Part shown: positions 24,901 through 37,894 of the stretch, one piece after another
Layout of the letters: every line of letters starts with the position of its first letter
Numbering within the stretch: position 1 is the first letter of the stretch
The notes under the pieces: generated by a model
What the model was told of the DNA's origin: nothing
The model's database searches: none
The model's input: only the letters and a program-made list of their open reading frames with translations
From: Malus domestica
Taxonomy: Eukaryota > Streptophyta > Magnoliopsida > Rosales > Rosaceae
Length of the DNA: 64,000 nucleotides
Assembly: GCF_042453785.1 (NCBI RefSeq)
Contig: NC_091675.1
Span: 2,430,501 to 2,494,500 of the forward strand
Direction of reading: 5' to 3'
Position numbers and translations under genes: made by a program

Positions 24901-25436
24901 CATTTAATCACCAAAAGGGGCTCACATTTGTTTCCTCTTATCTGCAGCTGCTGTTGGGATCACATTCATTCAGTTTGCAAATAATAATTCCTTGAGAAAC
25001 ATCTATGTTTTGGGTCTTTCCCTGTTTCTTGGGATTTCAATACCTCAATATTTTGTCTCGAACACCAGCCCGAATGGTGTCGGGCCAGTTAAAACAGACG
25101 GTGGATGGGTAAGTTACACATAGACCAATTATTACATATGGTGTTTGGATTTCTTTACATGTTTTATTGATGGTTTTGTTTATCTGAAATGCTACATCAT
25201 TTTGATGGCTGCAGTTTGATAACATATTGAACACCATCTTCTCATCGAGCCCGACAGTGGCGATAATCGTGGGGACGCTGCTGGATAACACGCTTGACGC
25301 GAAGTATGCCGTTGACGACAGAGGACTTGCATGGTGGCGTCCCTTCCAGAGCAGGAAAGGAGATGCTAGAAATGAGGAATTTTATAGTCTACCTGTTAGG
25401 ATACGGGAGTACATCCCTACCAGATTTCTCTATTAA
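21920..25436 (+). CDS. NAT3: Nucleobase-ascorbate transporter, NAT3-like
   Basis: Fourteen exons: 21920-22064, 22629-22726, 22843-23019, 23147-23247, 23366-23441, 23533-23592, 23671-23855, 23969-24065, 24194-24280, 24399-24457, 24610-24701, 24785-24862, 24948-25108, 25215-25436; 545 aa. It is a 12-14-helix NAT/NCS2 permease moving purines or uracil (plant members usually do not carry ascorbate). Shown by WTPAEQLHQLQYCIHSNPSW at the N-terminus (NAT3 subgroup), the QH motif in FQHYIVML, and the signature ENVGLLGLTHIGSR at 363-376. The signature normally ends T-[RKG]; here it is T371-H372, an odd change at a position affecting substrate handling in fungal relatives. C-terminus IPTRFLY. All splice sites are intact. 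Decayed copies follow downstream, each next to a CNL gene. Confidence 0.92.
22379..22546 (-). mobile_element. Au-like SINE in NAT3 intron 1
   Basis: On the minus strand it opens ggtcgcacttggtgcgatgg, has the pol III B box gggttcgagac, and ends gggtccgacc followed by a short A-tract (T on the plus strand is reversed). Order and text match the widespread angiosperm Au SINE. It lies antisense within intron 1, about 80 nt before the exon 2 acceptor. Target duplication not resolved. Confidence 0.75.
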
Positions 25437-26610
25437 GTACAACAGAACATGTTCATAAACTATGAGCAGGTCTAATTTCTTGTTCTTTTAACTGTTTATG
25501 TACATGATGCGAGGGTTTGTTATTAATACATATAGAACTATGTATCCTAGAAGCCCAAAGGACATGAAAAACAGACTCAACAACAAAAACCCTTGATAAA
25601 AGGCCATTGCCTCTTCCCTTTGCCCCATGGTTGTTAATATGGTTGGAAGGGAAGAAAAATGAAAAGGGCAATTCCACTTTGAGGGGGAACCCCTAAACTT
25701 CAGCAAGGCTCCCTAATTATGTCACATACGCAGTGGGTTGTGTTGTATCAAAATAAAGTGTTTTAAGAATGACGTGGTTAGACAACTTATTTGTGGTTTT
25801 TCTCCTCTTTGAGAGTTGCTAGTGAAAGAACTAGAGCTATTGTGCACCTTCAACTCATAGTGAGTTACACTAAAGAAACCTTTCTGTCCCGGTGTCACTG
25901 CATAGAGAGAAAAGAGCACTACAATTGGTGATTAGCTTAACATTTTGGTATATTTCATTTGACCAGAACGCCCTCTTTGTTTTCTTGGATGATTGGCTCC
26001 CTCACGGGCCTTAGAGTATGATTCTTTTCCCTTTCTTTTTCCCTCATCTTCTATTTGAACGGTCACGGTTAAATCACATTAATATCTTATATTAATTTTT
26101 TATAACAAAAAAAAGAGACAAAATAAGAAAATGTAAGAAGAAATGATGAAAAGAAAAGTGGGGAGAATCCTAGTCCCACCACCTAATATGCAATGCATAT
26201 TGATCCCTTACGCAAAACAAAGAGTTCCAAGTCAATGGATAGGACATCACACCGGCCATTCAATTTACTTTACTTGACTGATAAAAAATAAAATAAAAAT
26301 TTCCAAATCAATGGATAGGACATCACAACTACCATTCAATTTACTTTACTTGACTGATAAAAAAAAAATTTAACGAAAATTTTTTGATACTATTTATTTT
26401 AACGAAAAATCACATTTTTATTTTAAAAAGTTTATCTTAATATTATTCATTTTACACTTTTTTTTTTTTTTTTTTAAATTGATTGGCTTGGAAATTGGAA
26501 TCGTCATATAAGCTTGGATAAAAGAGAGGCAATGCCACAAAATATCATGCTTTTCTTGTAGATCATATCTTTTTCCACTGTCGACCAATTTCTGAAGAGA
26601 GGTTTAAAAA
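25437..26610. other. NAT3 3' flank and CNL1 promoter
   Basis: First 300 bases are homologous to the flanks of the NAT3 pseudogenes at 37,895 and 49,370. The rest is homologous to the regions ahead of CNL2 (38,560-38,944) and CNL3 (44,690-44,890 with 45,637-45,864), so these segments were copied together. It contains the direct repeat at 26224-26366 and a MITE-like A/T tract at 26370-26470. Confidence 0.6.
26224..26366. repeat. 75-bp direct repeat in CNL1 promoter
   Basis: Two copies of the segment that includes caatggataggacatcac and tttactttacttgactgat, starting near 26224 and 26299. The equivalent CNL2 and CNL3 promoters have one copy. Each copy includes a TTGAC core (W-box-like). Confidence 0.8.
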
Positions 26611-29600
26611 ATGGCAGACGGGATCATTTTCATGCTACTGGATCGGCTGGCTTCAACAGCTTATGAATATGTGGACGGTGAGGTGAAACATGTTTTGGAC
26701 GCCAAGAAAGATATTGAAGAATTTGCTGACAATCTCAAGGCTATTCAAGTTGTACTCGAAGATGCGGAGCAAAGGCAAGTGAAGGAGGCCAGCGTGAGGA
26801 TTTGGTTGGATCAGCTCAAAGACATATCCTTCGAGATGGTGGACGTGCTGGACGAGTGGAACACTGACATGCTGAGATAACAGGTTGAGAAGCAAGAACG
26901 AGAAAGTGAAAATGCTCTTGTTCTTAACAATAAGAAGAAGAAGAAGGTAACTCTCTCTGTTTCCCCTAGCTGCTTTTGTTTTGGCAAAGTCAGACGGGTA
27001 ATTTTCCGTCGTGACATTGCGCGTAAGATAAAAGATCTGAATGGTAGACTAAGTGCGATTGATGAGCAGAGAAAAAGGTATGAGTTTCAACACATAGAAA
27101 GAGGCATTCAACAATTACCTGAACGGCAGAAGACTTCGTCCTTCGTCGTCATTTCAGAGGTATTTGGTCGAGGAAAAGAAAAAGACATTTTGATAACAAA
27201 ATTGTTGGGTGATGGTGGAAAAGATCGGATGGGGCTCCTTATCATCCCTATTCTAGGAATGGGCGGAATGGGAGAGACAACTCTAGCCCAACTAGTTTAT
27301 AATGATAGCAAGGTTAAATCCCATTTTGAAAAGAGAGTGTGGGTTTGTGTCTCAGACCCTTTTGATGAGATTAAGATTGCCAAATCCATAAGTGGTGATG
27401 GTGCCCCAAGTTCAAATGAGTTGGACTATGTCTTGCAGTGCATGTCAAGATCTATCGAGGGCAAAAGGTTTCTCCTTGTCCTAGATGATGTGTGGAACCA
27501 CGATAGTGAAAAGTGGGAACGATTAAGGGCACCACTAATACAAAGTGGTGCTCATGGCAGTAGAATATTGGTGACCACAAGAAAGCATGAGGTTGTTGAT
27601 ATGATGAGAGCAACAAGTGACATGATTAGTTTGGGAGAGTTGAGTGAAGGATATTGTTTATCAATCTTCAATCACATGGCGTTTGCTGATAGAGAAGTAG
27701 GTGAGTCTAAAGCGTTTGAAGATATTAGTAAGAAAATTGTAGAAAAATGTAAGGGTTTGCTTCTTGCCGCAAAAGCTTTAGGCAGTCTCATGCACAATAA
27801 GAGAACAAGGAGGGAATGGCTAGATGTTTTGAATAGCAAGATATGGGATCGAGAAGAGGTGGAGCAAAAAGTTTTCCAACCGTTATTACTAAGTTATTAT
27901 GATTTGGCCCCATCAATCAAATGTTGCCTTTTGTATTGTGCTAGTTTTCCTAAAGATTTTGAGTTTGAGAGAAAATATTTTATTAATCTTTGGATGGCAC
28001 AAGATTATCTTAATTCAAAAGGGAATAAAGATGAGGGAGAAATTGGTGAAGCATTTTTTGATAACTTAGTTGCACGATCTTTTTTCCAAGATTTGGTGAA
28101 AGATAGTGTTAGTGGTAAAGTTATAGGTTGCAAAATGCATGATATTGTTCATGACTTTGTGCAATCTCTCAACAACAACGAATGTTTGATCATGGATGCT
28201 GAGGGTGTTGGCAATGAAGTAGAGGTTTTGGGTGAAAAGGTTCGTCATTTGACCTTAAGGTTGAAATGTGGTGAGCCACTCCCACCTTCTAATGCATGTT
28301 ACAATTGCAAAAATTTACGTACACTCACAAGAATCTCAAACTCGATGTATGGTTCAACCATTTCTACGATAGAATCAAATTTCATTTTGCAACTAAAATG
28401 TCTTAGGACATTAAATTTGCGTAAAAATGGCATAATTGAAGTCCCAAAGGAAATTGGTGAATTGATACATTTGAGGCATATTGATTTGTCAAGGAATGAA
28501 GGTTTGAAGATATTGCCGGACAGTATATGTGAGATGTACAATTTGTATACCTTGCGCCTATATTATTGCAGGTCACTTGAAAAACTACCAGATAACATGG
28601 GAAAGTTGATTAGCTTAAAGCACCTTTATGTTTTTGGCTGCGATATGCTGGAGTACTTGCCAAAAGGGATTCGGAGACTACAAAAATTGAGAACAATTGA
28701 AGTGTGTGTTGTGGTTTGTGATGAAGATGAGGACAAAGAAGCATTACAACTGGGAGATCTGAGGGGCTTGAACCTTGATGGCCGTCTCAACATAATATTA
28801 AAGGGGAATGTGAAAGATGAGAGTGAGCTTGAGAAAGCACAATTGTGGCGCATGAAGCAACTCTTTCCTCTCGGAATTAATTCTTACTATGTCCAATACA
28901 TGCAGACATCAAGCACCGTTGAAATACTGAATGTCTTACGACCGCACGAAAATCTGGAATCTTTAAGCATTCGTGTGCACTCAGGCGCCACCTGCCCTAA
29001 TTGGATGATGTCTTTGCACAACTTAAAAATCATCTTTCTATCTGGATGGAGTGAATGCAAGTTTTTGCCTCCTCTTGGGAAATTGCCATACCTTGCAAAA
29101 CTGACCATAGTGCTAATGATGAAGGTGAAAAAGGTTGGTGGTGAATTTTTGGGAGTAGACCAAGATGAAACGTCAATGAAATCATCATCATACTCATTTT
29201 TCCCAAAGTTGAAAGAACTCGAAATTGCCTACATGGAAGCGTTGGAAGAGTAGGAAGTAGGCGTGGAAGGGTGGAACAAAGAGGATTCTGAAATTTCAAT
29301 CATGCCATGCCTTTCCTCCTTAGAAATTCGTGACTGCCATCACATAAAAACGCTGCCAGACTTCCTTTGCAACACTCCACTGCAGGATCTTACCATTTAC
29401 AATTGTTCGACGCTTTCTAAGCGTTGTAAACAAGGCAGTGGAGAAGAGTGGCCCAAGATTTCTCACATCCCAAACATCAAAATCAACATCGACTTCTCAT
29501 GTAATTCAGCTCTATCTATCTTATTTACTCATTTATCTATGTATCAATTACAAATGCTATCATCAAACTTAATTTGCTTATTTTTCTTCTTCAGAATTCA

Positions 29601-29667
29601 TATGATCTTCAAAGGACATGAGCAATGCGGATCATGTAGTGACTCGCAAGGTAGGCATATATATTAA
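26611..29667 (+). pseudogene. CC-NB-LRR resistance gene, CNL1 (broken)
   Basis: One long frame with two nonsense codons compared with its paralogue at 45865: TAA at 26878-26880 (codon 90; CAA in CNL3) and TAG at 29251-29253 (codon 881; TGG in CNL3). Between them the reading frame is intact. Order: Rx-type CC domain (1-120), NB-ARC with GMGGMGETT (Walker A Lys222 changed to Glu, GAG at 27274), kinase-2 FLLVLDDVW, RILVTTR, GLLLAAKALGS (GLPL motif lost its Pro at 27760), CCLLYCASFPKDF, MHD in CKMHDIVHD, then LRRs. Such NLRs detect pathogen effectors; the Walker A Lys binds nucleotide phosphates, so even without the stops this copy should not work as an ATP switch. Homology to CNL3 ends about 29,490; a possible intron with donor near 29,500 and acceptor near 29,595 follows. 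Confidence 0.9.
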
Positions 29668-30469
29668 TCTCTTTGGAAAGGTGATTTTCTTCTTTTATAT
29701 ATATCAAATTAGTAATGATTATTTAACTTCTCATGCACATCTTACTGATTTATGATCCGCTTTTAGGTAATTATTCATCTGCACGTACCAAATTCGATAT
29801 CAAGTTTGCACGGCACAGGGATTTGCTTATCTCAGTTGCTCAAGTTTTCGCAGAGCGGATGTGAGCCAAGTTAAGGAGCCTCGTGCCTCAGATGGGTGGG
29901 GATCATGTAATTTATGTCCTCTGTAACATAAAGTTTATAATATACCGTTAAGATTAGTGATCACTGATCACACACGTGGCTTTGAACCCCGTGATGTTAA
30001 TGTTGGGATTTTGTTCTCCCTTTGATCAGGGTGATAAAGCTCGCGTGATTCAGACGATTCTGTTTATGTCAGCAATAAAATGATTCAAAAATTCCTCGGA
30101 ACATGGCTTCCAACGGTGATGACTGCGTCATTTGCTTTTACCCTGCCGGTGTTGTCAATCATCAATGATTACTCTGATCGAAATTTTAGAAGTGAACATG
30201 AGGTATGTATTGAAACACGTTATTCAAAGAGTATAAATCACATGAATTTACTTCTTAAATTGCTCTAAGAAATTTCAGTTATAAACTTTGGAGACGAAAA
30301 ATACATGGATGAGGAATGTGTATGATTGCTGAGATTTGAGGTCACAATGAGAACGAGCAAGTGTAGTGAACCAGAGTATTGACCTGCAGGTGCAAATTGT
30401 CATGCCGCTCCTTTCTCCTTCTCTCCCTTGTCCTTTCCATATATCTGTGAATGCTTTAAAAGAACGGGA

Positions 30470-30928
30470 TGTTAGAAGAACTCAGAGACATCAAAACCTA
30501 AATCAGTCTCTTCCTATGAACCGAATTGAATCAAGTGATCAAATCACAACATTAACAAGAACGAAAACAAAATATAGACAGAACATAAAAGAATACTAAC
30601 CTGCAGACATGTTGCTTGATGAAGAAGCCATTGCAGCACTTACACAACCCTTCTCCTCTCTTCAAATCTCAATGCTCTCCCAAGAATAGGTTATTGGTGC
30701 AAAGATGAGAGCGTTCTTATGTGAGAGCAGTGGCTTATGTATATATACTAAGCATATCGATTGCCCTATTACAATCCAATAAGGAATATGAGTTCTATTT
30801 ATGTGCAAATACAAGAGTTCTCAATATCCTAGTCACAATAGGATTACTCCTGCCAACATGACTAGGACTTCTTTTATGATAATGTTAATTATCCCAAAAC
30901 ATGTAAGAATCATACTCATACTCTAACA
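30470..30928 (-). repeat. Copia 3' LTR
   Basis: 459 bp, TG...CA ends. Same length and nearly the same sequence as 36339-36797. Confidence 0.93.
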
Positions 30929-33900
30929 TTCTCCCACTTGAGTATGATTCTTCACAACAGATAATTATCTCAAACGTATCAAAAAAGGTGATCACACAAG
31001 TCTTTTATCAATTACACTAGTGCACAGATACATCCAGCTTACACAAACCAAAACAATGAATTTGTAATCTCCTTTGTAACACAGAATACAACATCATCTT
31101 ACAAATCACAATGTCCAATTTATGCTTATAGCAATGCATCTCAATACAGGAGTAAACCCAAAATATATACTCCCACTCACATAGCCCAAAATCAATACCA
31201 AAATATCCATCAGTGAACTGTTAACTCAAAATCATTCACGAAGGAGTGAACAACACAGTTATGACACATTCAATAGCTTTATCAGTACCAAAAATTGATT
31301 CACAAGCTTTTATTGAATCGAAAAACTATTTTGTAGAACAATTAATCACAGAAATATCTGGAAAAATTGCGCTGAATAAAAACATAACAAACTGCAAACA
31401 AAACAAACAAGAAAACTAACTAAAACACTTAGCTTCCAGAAAACTTTTGCAGAAAACCTCCACTTTGAAAAGCATTCTACTGTCATCTTCCAATAGCTCT
31501 AACATACTTTTGAATATAGCAACAATTACTCCCACTTTTCAAAAGCTTCCAATACTCCCATCCGAGTTACATGAGTCTTGAAAATTCCATTTGGCAATGC
31601 CTTTGTTAAAGGATCGGCAATCATCAAATCAGTAGTTAAATGTTCCACCACTATTGCACCTTGCTTAACTTTCTCTCTGACTTTTAAGAATTTCACATCC
31701 ATTAACCTCGAGGCTGAAGTCCTTTTGTTGTTCTTTGAGAAGAACACTGCAGAATTATTGTCACAGAACATCTTCACTGGTTTTTGTATTGAGTCTACAA
31801 TCTTCAACTCACTGACAAAATTCTTAAGCCAGACTGCCTGTTTCATGCCTTCAAAGCATGCCACAAACTCTGCTTCCATAGTAGAGGTAGAGATCATAGT
31901 TTGCTTGGCACTTCTCCATGAAATAGCACCTTCATTAAACATGAAAACATAGCCACCAGTTGATTTTCTTTCATCCAGATCACCAGCCAAATCAGAATCG
32001 GTATAACCAACTACTTCCAGTTCTTTTGCTCCACCATAAACTAACATGAAGCCTTTTGTTCTCTGTAAATACCTTAATGCCTTCTTAGCTGCCATCCAAT
32101 GTGCTTCACCTGGATTAGATTGAAATCTGCCCAGCAAGCCAACAATGAAAGCAAGATTCGGCCTAGTACATATGTTGGCATACATTAAACTGCCCACCAG
32201 AGAAGCATACGGTTTTGTACTCATCTTTCTCTTTTCCAACTCGGATTTAGGACATTGATCTCGAGTGAATTTGTCTCCTTTATTCACAGGTACATCAGCA
32301 CCGTTACAATCTTCCATATTGAACCGAATCAAAACTCTCTCAATATATCATTTCTGTGATAGCCCCAGAAACTTCTTTGCTGTCTCTGATGATCTCAATC
32401 CCTAGGACATAATGAGCCTCCCCCAAATCTTTCATCTCGAAGTTAGAACTGAGCATAGTCTTGGTTTCATGCAGCAATTGCAAATTAGAACTAGCTATCA
32501 AAATGTCATCCACATATAGTACCAGAAATATGAATTTGGTACCTTTGAACTTGGAGTATATGCAGTCATCAAGCTTGTTCTCAGTAAACCCGTGTGCAGT
32601 CACAACTTTATCAAATTTAATATACCATTGTCTAGAAGCTTGTTTAAGTCCATAAATTGACTTATTAAGCTTGCAGACCAAACTATCCTTCCCCCTTTCA
32701 ATGAATCCAGGTGGCTGCTTCATATGAATAGTTTCTTCTAATTCACCATTGAGGAAAGCTGTTTTTACATCCATTTGATGTAATTCAAGATCAAAATAGG
32801 CTGTTAATGCCATGATAATCCGCATAGAGTCCTTTGAAGAAACTGGGGAAAAAGTGTCACTAAAATCAACCCCTTCCTTCTGTGTAAAACCCTTTGTTAC
32901 CAGCCGAGCCTTGTATCTTTCAATTCTACCTTGAGCATCTCTCTTGGTTTTGTAAACCCACTTGCAACCTATTGGTTTAGTTTTAGAATCAGATTCCACC
33001 AAAGTCCAAACATTGTTCTTGGACATGGATTCTAATTCTTCTTCCATAGCCTTCTTCCATAATACAGCTTGTGGACTTGTCATTGCCTAAGAATAGGTCA
33101 GTGGATCATCAATATCTCCTAGATCGAATTCATTCTCCTGGAGGTATACATAGTCATTTGAAAGAGTCGGTTTTTTCACTCTTGTTGAGTGTCTCACAGG
33201 TTGCTGCACAGGTTGATGATTGAGTTCTTGAATTTCTTCAGACACAGATGCAAGATTATCCTCAGCAACAGGCTGCAACTCATTTTTAGTCATCTCAGTG
33301 TCTTCATCTCTAATTGCAGATGGTGTGTTTGAGAAAATTGGAATCTGCAGACAGTCATTTATTGCATCATCATTAGTTGTTTGGTCAATTTCTTCAAATA
33401 CAAAAGTTTCAGCTACCATATCTGCAACATCTTGGTCTTCAATGAACACAACATTATGAGTCTCTTGAATCCGTGAATAAGCCTGTGGACAATAGAATTT
33501 ATAGCCCTTGGATTTCTCAGAATATCCAATAAAGTAACAAGTTGTAGTTCTGGCATCTAACTTCCTTTCATTCGGATTATAAATTCGGCCCTCAGACTTG
33601 CATCCCCATACATGGAAATGCCCAAAGCTAGGCCGTCTACCTGTCCAAACTTCAAAAGGTGTTCCTTTCACAGACTTAGTGGGCACTCGATTCAAAATAT
33701 AGTTGGCAGTCTTGAGTGCTTCACCCCAGAGAAAACTAGGCAGTTTTGATCTTGAAATCATACTTCGAACCATCCCAATTAAAGTTCTATTTCTTCTTTC
33801 TGAAACACCATTTTGCTGTGGTGTCCCTGGAGTAGTATACTGCGCCACAATGCCTTGTTGCTGAAGATATATTGCAAAAGGGCCCTTCTGTTGTCCAGCT

Positions 33901-36338
33901 TCAGTGTACCTGCCAAAATACTCTCCCTCTCTATCTGATCTAACAATTTTAATTTGTCTATTCAACTGCATCTCAACTTCAGTCTTAAAGATTTTAAAAC
34001 AGTCAAGTACGGCTGATTTTTCACTAATGAGAAAAGTAGAACCATATCTAGAGAAATCATCAATGAAATTCACAAAATAGCTATTCACACTTATGGTTTT
34101 AACAGGAAAAGGACCACAAACATCAGTATGTACAATCTCAAGAAGGTTTTTACTCATTTTTGCTTCAAAATTTCTGATATTTGTTAGCTTTCCTTTCATA
34201 CAATCAACACACTCTTTTGCATTTTTGAAATCAAGTGCAGGAATCAAGTTTGTCTTAGCTAATTATAAAACTCTTTCTTTTGAAATGTGACCTAGTCTTT
34301 TATGCCATAAACTATATGAAGACTCTGATTCATGCATGCGTTTAGCAGTAGTACTCAAAACAAGGGATGGTTTTTCAAATATGTAGTCTATCTCCCACAG
34401 TTCATCATGCAAAATAGTTGTCCAAAGTAAGGAATTTATTTTGTTTTTCTGAAAAAACTTTATGCATGAATCATCACAAAGAAAACCGAAACCTTGTTTG
34501 ACCAATTTTGATGCAGAAATCAAACTTCTTCTCATATCTGGAACATAAAGAACATCTTTCAAATGAAGAACAAAACCTGATTTCATTTTAAGTTTCACAA
34601 CCCCAATTGCTTCAACACCTACTTTTGTCCCATTCCCCACAAAAACATTATAGGAGTCTTTATAAGTTTGTTTTTGTTTTTCAAATCCATGTAATATGTT
34701 TGTAATGTGAACTGAACATCCTGTGTCAAACCACCAAGAATTAGCAGGAATTTCAATCAAATTTGATTCTACACAAACATAGACATTAGTTCTTCCTTTA
34801 CTCCTTAGCCAATCCTTGAATGTTTCACAATCCTTTCTATAATGACCCTTGAGTTTGCAGTGATGACATCTAATTTTCGTCACATCTTTCACATTAAGTT
34901 TGTTAGATTTAGAGGGTTTTGAGTATTTTGCAGATTTAGCAGACTTATTGGCATGATTAGAGAATTTAGATGCCTTACCAGAAGCAATAGTGGTATCCTG
35001 ATTTCCAGCATGCACTAGGTTCACATCTTCTGTTTCTCTCATTTTCTCTTGCCTCTGCCGAGTTTCCTCTTGCACACATTGAGCAATTAACTCATCCACA
35101 GTCCAAGTCTTGTCTTGAGTGTTGTATGACACTTTCAACTGGCTATACTTCACTGGAAGAGCTTGCAGTATCATAAAAACCAGTTGTTTCTCACCGATAT
35201 TGACCTCCATGGAATTGAGTTTCTCTGCTGCATCCGACATCTTCATGATGTGATCTCTAATGGATGCATTACCTTCAATCTTGTAGGTTGTCAAGATAGA
35301 CATATATTGACTGATCTCTGCCTTCTCAGATTCTTTAAACTTATTCTCAATGGCCTGAAGATAATCAATAGCAAGATCATGCTTCTTGATTCCCCCTCTA
35401 ACAGTATCTGTCATCCCACTTTCAAGGATGGATAAAGCAATTTTGTTGGCCCTAGTCCACCTTTCAAACTCAGCCTTCTCTGTTTTGGTACTTTTGTCGG
35501 TCAATGGTGATGGTCTAGGCGTATCTAATGCTATATCAAACTCATTAAGAGTAAGCAATAGACCAATTTCACGCCTCCATCTTTTATAGTTACTACCCCC
35601 AGTGAGAATAGGAACACTAGCAAGGTTGAGAGTCTTTAGAGGCACTGCAGACATGTCAAAATGAAATCACAAAAAAGAACCATAAGTTCCTGATTTCAGT
35701 CTACAATTACTAAGCACATCACTGTAATGAATCAATTTAGTCATATATACAGACTTTTCAATGAATTTGAAAAGCATATATAGATCAAACAACCCTACAG
35801 TGATGAACACGTTGTATTCTGCAGATTCATAACTCATGGTGTTTTCCAATTCCAACAGATCAACACAATAAACGAAATAAATCAGTTAATCTGTGCAGAA
35901 TAATCATGCATAAATTCAAATTTTCAATTTTTAACTACTATTGAATAAATTAGAGAACACTATATTCTTCATTAATCAATCTCAAGAATCAAATAACTCT
36001 TGTCAAGAATTACCTTAAATTCACGATCCAAGAAATCACGCAGCGGAATGTAAAAGTTGAAACATGAATCTAAAAGAGATGTGTTTCCTAGATTATCACT
36101 TGGATCTGATTTGAAGAACCGATAAGTCGAATACAAAACCAGGTGTTGTGTGAAGAATTTCTTTCTTTACAGAATACCAAAAGTCAAAACGCCTCCTTCC
36201 CTTTTTTTTTGTTGAGTCCAAAAACGACGTCGTTTATTATGAAAAAAAAAAAACCAACGCAAATCAGTTCCTCAATTGCAGTTCGTGTTCTGCAGACTTG
36301 AATTTAATCACAAGATTTATTTTGGCTCTGATACCACA

Positions 36339-36797
36339 TGTTAGAAGAACTCAGAGACATCAAAACCTAAATCAGTCTCTTCCTATGAACCGAATTGAAT
36401 CAAGTGATCAAATCACGACATTAACAAGAACGAAAACAAAATATAGACAGAACATAAAAGAATACTAACCTGCAGACATGTTGCTTGATGAAGAAGCCAT
36501 TGCAGCACTTACACAACCCTTCTCCTCTCTTCAAATCTCAATGCTCTCCCAAGAATAGGTTATTGGTGCAAAGATGAGAGCGTTCTTATGTGAGAGCAGT
36601 GTCTTATGTATATATACTAAGCATATCGATTGCCCTATTACAATCCAATAAGGAATATGAGTTCTATTTATGTGCAAATACAAGAGTTCTCAATATCCTA
36701 GTCACAATAGGATTACTCCTGCCAACATGACTAAGACTTCTTTTATGATAATGTTAATTATCCCAAAACATGTAAGAATCATACTCATACTCTAACA
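36339..36797 (-). repeat. Copia 5' LTR
   Basis: 459 bp, next to the tRNA-Met primer-binding site at about 36,322-36,338; its transcript would run towards lower coordinates. Confidence 0.93.
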
Positions 36798-37894
36798 CGG
36801 GAAGCAACCACGTGTTTTAAAAAGTTAAATAACATGTAGTTGTATATGTTCAAATGCAGGGTGTTGGCATGCTGCTTGAAGGAATTTTTGGTGGTGCTGT
36901 CGGTACCACTGCTTCTGTGTAAGAAAGCCTTTTTGCTTGACATATATGTTGATATTCCCTTTAGATAATTTGTTGAACGTCTTGCTAGCTATCAAAGAAT
37001 ATTGGATATCAACGGAAGAAAGTTTGCTAATAAAGAATATGAACTCACTCATTTTCCGAAATGTGTTGCAACGGAAATGTTGGCTTGCTTGGATTAACAC
37101 ACATAGGGAGCAGGAGTGTGGTGCAGATTTCAACTGGTTTCATGTTCTTCTCTATATTTGATTCGTTCTTTCCTTCTGTTTGACATGTCACACCGTGGGG
37201 TTACCGCATTGTGTTTTGACAGTGTTAATTTTACGTTTTTCAGGGAAGTTTGGCGCTTTCTTTGCATCGATTCCTTTGCCGATATTTGCTGCCATGTACT
37301 GTGTTTTATTTGGAATTGTTGGTGACTGATTCTATTACCATTTCTAATCTTCTTAGGATCATTTAATCACCAAAAGGGGCTCACATTTGTTTCCTCTTAT
37401 CTGCAGCTGCTGTTGGGATCACATTCATTCAGTTTGCAAATAATAATTCCTTGAGAAACATCTATGTTTTGGGTCTTTCCCTGTTTCTTGGGATATCAAT
37501 ACCTCAATATTTTGTCTCGAACTCCAGCCCGAATGGTGTCGGGCCAGTTAAAACAGACGGTGGATGGGTAAGTAACACAAGATCAATTATTACATACGGT
37601 GTTTGGATTTCTTTGCATGTTTTATTGATGTTTTCGTTTATCTGAAATGCTACATCATTTTGATGGCTACAGTTTGATGACATATTGAACACAATCTTCT
37701 CATCGAGCCCGACAATGGCGATAATCGTGGGGACGCTGCTGGATAACACGCTTGACGCGAAGTATGCGGTTGACAACAGAGGACTTGCATGGTGGAGGCC
37801 ATTCCAGAGCAGGAAAGGAGATGTTAGAAATGAAGAGTTTTATAGTCTACCTGTTAGGATACGGGAGTACATCCCTACCAGATTTCTCTATTAA

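Larger units (their letters stand above)
30470..36797 (-). mobile_element. Ty1/copia LTR retrotransposon (fossil)
   Basis: A 6328-bp element inserted antisense into the NAT3 pseudogene, flanked by a 5-bp target duplication cggga (30465-30469 and 36798-36802). Its LTRs are 30470-30928 and 36339-36797, both 459 bp, TGTTAGAAG...CTCTAACA. Next to the right LTR the minus strand reads tggtatcagagcc, the initiator-tRNA-Met primer site usual for copia; a purine-rich tract (aagtgggagaa) abuts the left LTR. Parts in copia order on the minus strand: gag with a CCHC zinc knuckle (about 34.8-35.65 kb), protease and pre-integrase domain (about 34.25-34.8), integrase (about 33.3-34.25), reverse transcriptase with YVDD (about 32.3-33.1) and RNase H (about 31.5-31.95). 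The coding frame is broken in about three places. The LTRs differ at about three positions by eye, so insertion was recent, likely well under a million years. Confidence 0.93.
29880..37894 (+). pseudogene. NAT3 pseudogene split by a copia element
   Basis: Homology to NAT3 starts abruptly inside exon 2 (29880), covers exon 3 and the start of exon 4, then jumps at about 30,357 straight to the end of exon 9 (gcaagtgtagtgaacc), so exons 4-9 were deleted. After 30,464 a Ty1/copia insertion intervenes; NAT3 text resumes at 36,803 with exons 10-14, ending at the TAA at 37,894. Exon 3 has a small frame-shifting deletion near 30,080, the exon 11 acceptor has lost its AG, and the donor after exon 12 is gtgact. 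The C-terminal exon is still open. The copy also has T-H in the NAT signature, so that change predates the duplication. Confidence 0.9.
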
